Below are positions 51,510 to 53,742 of a stretch of 53,742 nucleotides of DNA, piece after piece. The notes beneath the pieces were generated by a model. That model did no database searches, had not been told where the DNA came from, and saw nothing but the letters and a program-made list of their open reading frames with translations. Each line of letters opens with the position of its first letter. Positions within the stretch are counted from its first letter, which is position 1. Source of the DNA: a virus; IMG/VR virus record IMGVR_UViG_3300018757_000034, positions 1 through 53,742 of that record, one strand, 5' to 3'. Position numbers and translations under genes: made by a program.

Positions 51510-51872
51510 ATGGCGTTGGCTTTATCGTCAGGAAAAATTTTATCAACACTAGGAGTATTTCTTTTTGTTATTGGAATAGTAGATGTGGTATTAAGTAAGT
51601 CAGTTGAAAGTTATATCCTTATTCTTTCGTTTATTCCTTTAGGATTTGCTCTAATAAGTGATAGACTAAAGAATAAAGAACTTTTTAAAAAAATTAGGAT
51701 GAAGGCTGCTTATGGAGCACTTCACTTTTTGTTTGCTTTCCTTCTATTTTTGTATCTTTTTATGAATATTTTTAATGTTGAAGTCAACACAATATTTTGG
51801 ATATTTACTGTAACATTAATTAGTTATCTGGGGTGCATAATTTTTGTTGCAAGGAAAACTGTTGACCGTTAA
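51510..51872 (+). CDS. Small four-pass membrane protein, possible immunity protein
   Basis: 120 residues with membrane segments at about 10-28, 33-51, 67-88 and 93-113. ATG 51510 follows AAGGAGTGTG. No family is recognised. It is divergent from the bacteriocin-like gene, with about 140 bases between them, and its composition is equally AT-rich. Such a pairing suggests a self-protection or export role, but it could be independent. Confidence 0.65.
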   Translation: MALALSSGKILSTLGVFLFVIGIVDVVLSKSVESYILILSFIPLGFALISDRLKNKELFKKIRMKAAYGALHFLFAFLLFLYLFMNIFNVEVNTIFWIFTVTLISYLGCIIFVARKTVDR

Positions 51873-52003
51873 ATAATTTTGTAAGGGGGATTGTTGGTGA
51901 ATTGTTGTCCGGCTTTGCCAACAATCATCATTACGAAAAATCGTGAATTTAATTTTTTAAGCGGATGAAGTAAGGAAGAAATTTTTGATTCTTACGTTTG
52001 TTT

Positions 52004-52037
52004 AAGCGTGAGACGTTATCTATCTCACGCTTTTTGT
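52004..52037 (+). terminator. Strong terminator after the small membrane protein
   Basis: AAGCGTGAGA pairs with TCTCACGCTT and is followed by TTTG TTTG. The stretch 51873-52003 shows no gene. Confidence 0.8.
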
Positions 52038-52095
52038 TTGTAAAATCATCACGTAAGAATGTGCGATATGATGTGGAAATTGCTTATTGCGTTAA

Positions 52096-52129
52096 TAAAG
52101 AGAAAGGAGGCATTGCCTCTCTCTTTAGT
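52096..52129 (-). terminator. Terminator of the paired-HTH gene
   Basis: On the minus strand AAAGAGAGAGGC pairs with GCCTCCTTTCTCTTT with small bulges, followed by ATT. It lies 15 bases past the stop codon of the 52144 gene. Confidence 0.6.
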
Positions 52130-52143
52130 TTTAGAATGCACAT

Positions 52144-52884
52144 TTATTTGAATGAATTTTCAAGGTTAGACATTGCTTTTTCAAATGCAGCTTTTCGTTT
52201 TTTGTCTTCGTAATCAATACGTTCTAAAATTCTTGTCCAATAAATATTCCCGGTATCAGCGTATCTTTTTGCAGTTTCCCTCCAAAGAAAAGCTTCAGCT
52301 TCTTCTAAGACAATTATGTAGCGACTTCCCATACGAATATGAGGCATACCTTCCTCATGAATTAAATTGGTTATTGTGGATGGGCTTGTCCGAAAATACT
52401 TAGCAGCTTCTTTAATCGTTAAGTTAGTGCGTCCCATATAATTTTCTTTAGATGTCGCATTCTTTATATCTTGGACAAATACTTCTAACTCATCCCTGAT
52501 AATTTTTCTAAGTGCTTCTTCGATCATGGTCGGCTCCTCCTTAGGGTTTCTTAAATTTTCAACGTCTTTAAAAGCTTTTGCAACATCCCATTCATCATCA
52601 GGATCAGTCCAACCAAATTCTTTGTAATGCATAATTGTAGGCCTGATCTCTTCTTCAAGAAAAAGAACTTTGCTTTTGACTCGAAGATGAGGCATGGCTC
52701 TTCTACGCATTAAATCACCTATAGTAGAAAGACCTAAACCGGTTTTTTTCGAAACCTCTTTCATGGTGAGATAAGATTTGAGTTGCTTTTTTTGATTCTC
52801 GACTGAAAACGATTTAACCATCATAGAAACTTCTTGGCGGAACATAGATCTTATCGAAGCTTCATACAAGCCTTCAACCGTCAT
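52144..52884 (-). CDS. Protein with two excisionase-type helix-turn-helix domains
   Basis: A 246-residue protein with two MerR/Xis-like (HTH_17) domains: about 38-90 (YLTMKEVSKKTGLGLSTIGD, MPHLRVKSKVLFLEEEI) and about 154-210 (LTIKEAAKYFRTSPSTITNL, MPHIRMGSRYIIVLEEAEAF). The halves align and probably arose by duplication. AAAGGAGTGAATTTCGT precedes the ATG. Single-domain relatives are excisionases or partition-type DNA-binding proteins. It may be a recombination directionality factor for the serine integrase, or a regulator; both are guesses. Confidence 0.75.
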   Translation of the reverse strand: MTVEGLYEASIRSMFRQEVSMMVKSFSVENQKKQLKSYLTMKEVSKKTGLGLSTIGDLMRRRAMPHLRVKSKVLFLEEEIRPTIMHYKEFGWTDPDDEWDVAKAFKDVENLRNPKEEPTMIEEALRKIIRDELEVFVQDIKNATSKENYMGRTNLTIKEAAKYFRTSPSTITNLIHEEGMPHIRMGSRYIIVLEEAEAFLWRETAKRYADTGNIYWTRILERIDYEDKKRKAAFEKAMSNLENSFK

Positions 52885-53017
52885 ACGAAATTCACTCCTT
52901 TCTTTTATAAAAATTCTTTTTGGAGTGTTTAACTCCTTGAATTCGTTAAATTCTTCACAAATCTTTTATTTTTTCATTTGCGCAAAAGCAGGATTGATTG
53001 TTTTGAACAAATTAAAA

Positions 53018-53047
53018 ACACTCACCCTTTAGAAATAGGGGAGTGTT
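53018..53047 (-). terminator. Terminator of the lipoprotein gene
   Basis: On the minus strand AACACTCCCCT pairs with AGGGTGAGTGTT (one mismatch) around ATTTCTAA, followed by TTTAATTTG. The gap 52885-53017 holds no gene but should contain the promoter of the paired-HTH gene. Confidence 0.65.
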
Positions 53048-53052
53048 TGTTG

Positions 53053-53742
53053 TTAATATTGAATTGAAGTTAATACACCGTCTTCAAAGTAGAGATATTT
53101 GTTTCCTTTGTAGACCCATTGCTCGCGTTTACCATTACTTGTGACAGTTGTGTTAATATCAATTGGCCGACCCCATCCTTCAGTTAACACTTCTTCAGTA
53201 GTCATACCAATTGAAACCTCTTTCGGATTTGCCGTTCGTTCATTCATAGCGTCAAGCTTTTCGTTTTTTTCCTCTTCTTTTCTTTCTGCTTCTTTAACTA
53301 TGTCTTGTTCTTTTTTCGCGGATTCCATTCTTTTGTTGTTCATCTTTTTGAATTGCTGCACTTGTAAATCATCATGACTATCCATATAAACAACTTTATC
53401 TAACATTGCACTCATGTAAGAATAGTCATCGTAAGTGCCTGAATGTGTTTCTTTTAATTCTTTTTCCTTTTTATTGACAGATGCAATAAAATAATAATCC
53501 TTTTCAAAGACGTCCCTTAAATCGCTTGTTTCTTTAATGACTTTATCGTATTCACCATCTTTTATAAGCTGAATAAAACGTTTAGCTTTATCAGTCAGCT
53601 TATGCGTTTTAATTTTCTTCTCTTTTTGATTCGATGTTGTCTTAGTTTGATGGACTGCTTTTTCTTCCTCGGGCTGTTTATTTGGGTTTGAACAAGCGGT
53701 TAATAACGTAACTACAAACATTAATGTAAATAACCTTTTCAT
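53053..53742 (-). CDS. Lipoprotein with a C-terminal SmpA/OmlA-like domain
   Basis: A 229-residue protein whose ATG is the last codon of the window, so its ribosome binding site is not visible. The signal peptide ends in a lipobox, VTLLTAC, with Cys17 as lipidation site. A charged helical region (about 25-165) leads to a C-terminal SmpA/BamE-like fold (VSIGMTTEEVLTEGWGRP, then KREQWVYKGNKYLYFEDG). It should be anchored outside the membrane. Such lipoproteins are common accessory genes at prophage ends; whether this is phage or host DNA cannot be decided. Confidence 0.8.
   Translation of the reverse strand: MKRLFTLMFVVTLLTACSNPNKQPEEEKAVHQTKTTSNQKEKKIKTHKLTDKAKRFIQLIKDGEYDKVIKETSDLRDVFEKDYYFIASVNKKEKELKETHSGTYDDYSYMSAMLDKVVYMDSHDDLQVQQFKKMNNKRMESAKKEQDIVKEAERKEEEKNEKLDAMNERTANPKEVSIGMTTEEVLTEGWGRPIDINTTVTSNGKREQWVYKGNKYLYFEDGVLTSIQY

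Noticed and set aside
1-53742. tRNA genes, rRNA, CRISPR arrays and insertion sequences
   Set aside because: None was seen: no cloverleaf-like sequences, no regularly spaced repeat-spacer pattern and no transposase.

Overview
The window is most of an integrated temperate phage of a Bacillus subtilis/licheniformis-type host. The evidence is a tail-gene order that follows the B. subtilis PBSX and skin elements almost gene by gene, a Rap-Phr cassette under apparent ComA control, an LXG toxin, a TxpA-like type I toxin, an XhlA/holin/muramidase lysis cassette, and a 5' fragment of the competence pseudopilin gene comGC at the extreme left edge. The comGC fragment runs into phage DNA after about ten codons and is followed at once by a large serine integrase, so the left attachment junction lies in about the first 60 bases. 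No matching right junction is visible; the element probably continues beyond base 53742.

Layout. 1-5.15 kb, leftward: comGC stub, serine integrase, a two-gene AT-rich module (a candidate PD-(D/E)XK nuclease plus a 439-residue protein of unknown family), an ImmA-type metalloprotease and a CI/ImmR-like repressor. 5.16-5.6 kb: control region with two different operator families and a consensus SigA promoter whose spacer is an operator. 5.35-14.1 kb, rightward: Cro-like regulator, small early genes, a recombination pair (putative annealing protein plus exonuclease), replication genes (DnaD-like initiator, G39P-like loader, DnaB-like helicase), RusA resolvase and XtrA/YqaO. 14.2-16.1 kb: an AT-rich cargo pair with its own operators (unknown protein plus XRE-protease fusion). 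16.2 kb: ArpU-type late regulator. 16.6-20.5 kb: bacterial-fitness cargo (rap-phr and an LXG nuclease toxin with a SUKH immunity protein). 20.6-23.5 kb: small genes, a ParB-like protein and an orphan C5 methyltransferase. 23.5-33.6 kb: packaging and head genes, interrupted by an AT-rich membrane-protein gene. 33.6-47.8 kb: contractile-tail genes (sheath, tube, frameshifted chaperone, 1752-residue tape measure with a lytic domain, baseplate, fibre), interrupted between tube and chaperone by a type I toxin-antitoxin locus. 47.9-50.4 kb: XepA and lysis. 50.5-53.7 kb: a cysteine-rich bacteriocin-like precursor with a divergent small membrane protein, a protein with two excisionase-like helix-turn-helix domains, and a lipoprotein.

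How it works together. The integrase and the repressor/protease pair maintain lysogeny. The Cro-like promoter starts the replication and recombination operon, and ArpU probably turns on late genes. Several modules look like cargo expressed in the lysogen: the integrase-proximal nuclease pair, the 14.3-16.1 kb pair, Rap-Phr, LXG/SUKH, the 28.5 kb membrane protein, the type I toxin and the bacteriocin-like gene. The best candidates for an undescribed system are the two-gene nuclease module at 1647-4041 and the protein/XRE-protease pair at 14300-16088. Protein family calls come from reading motifs and remembered family features; no database search was run.
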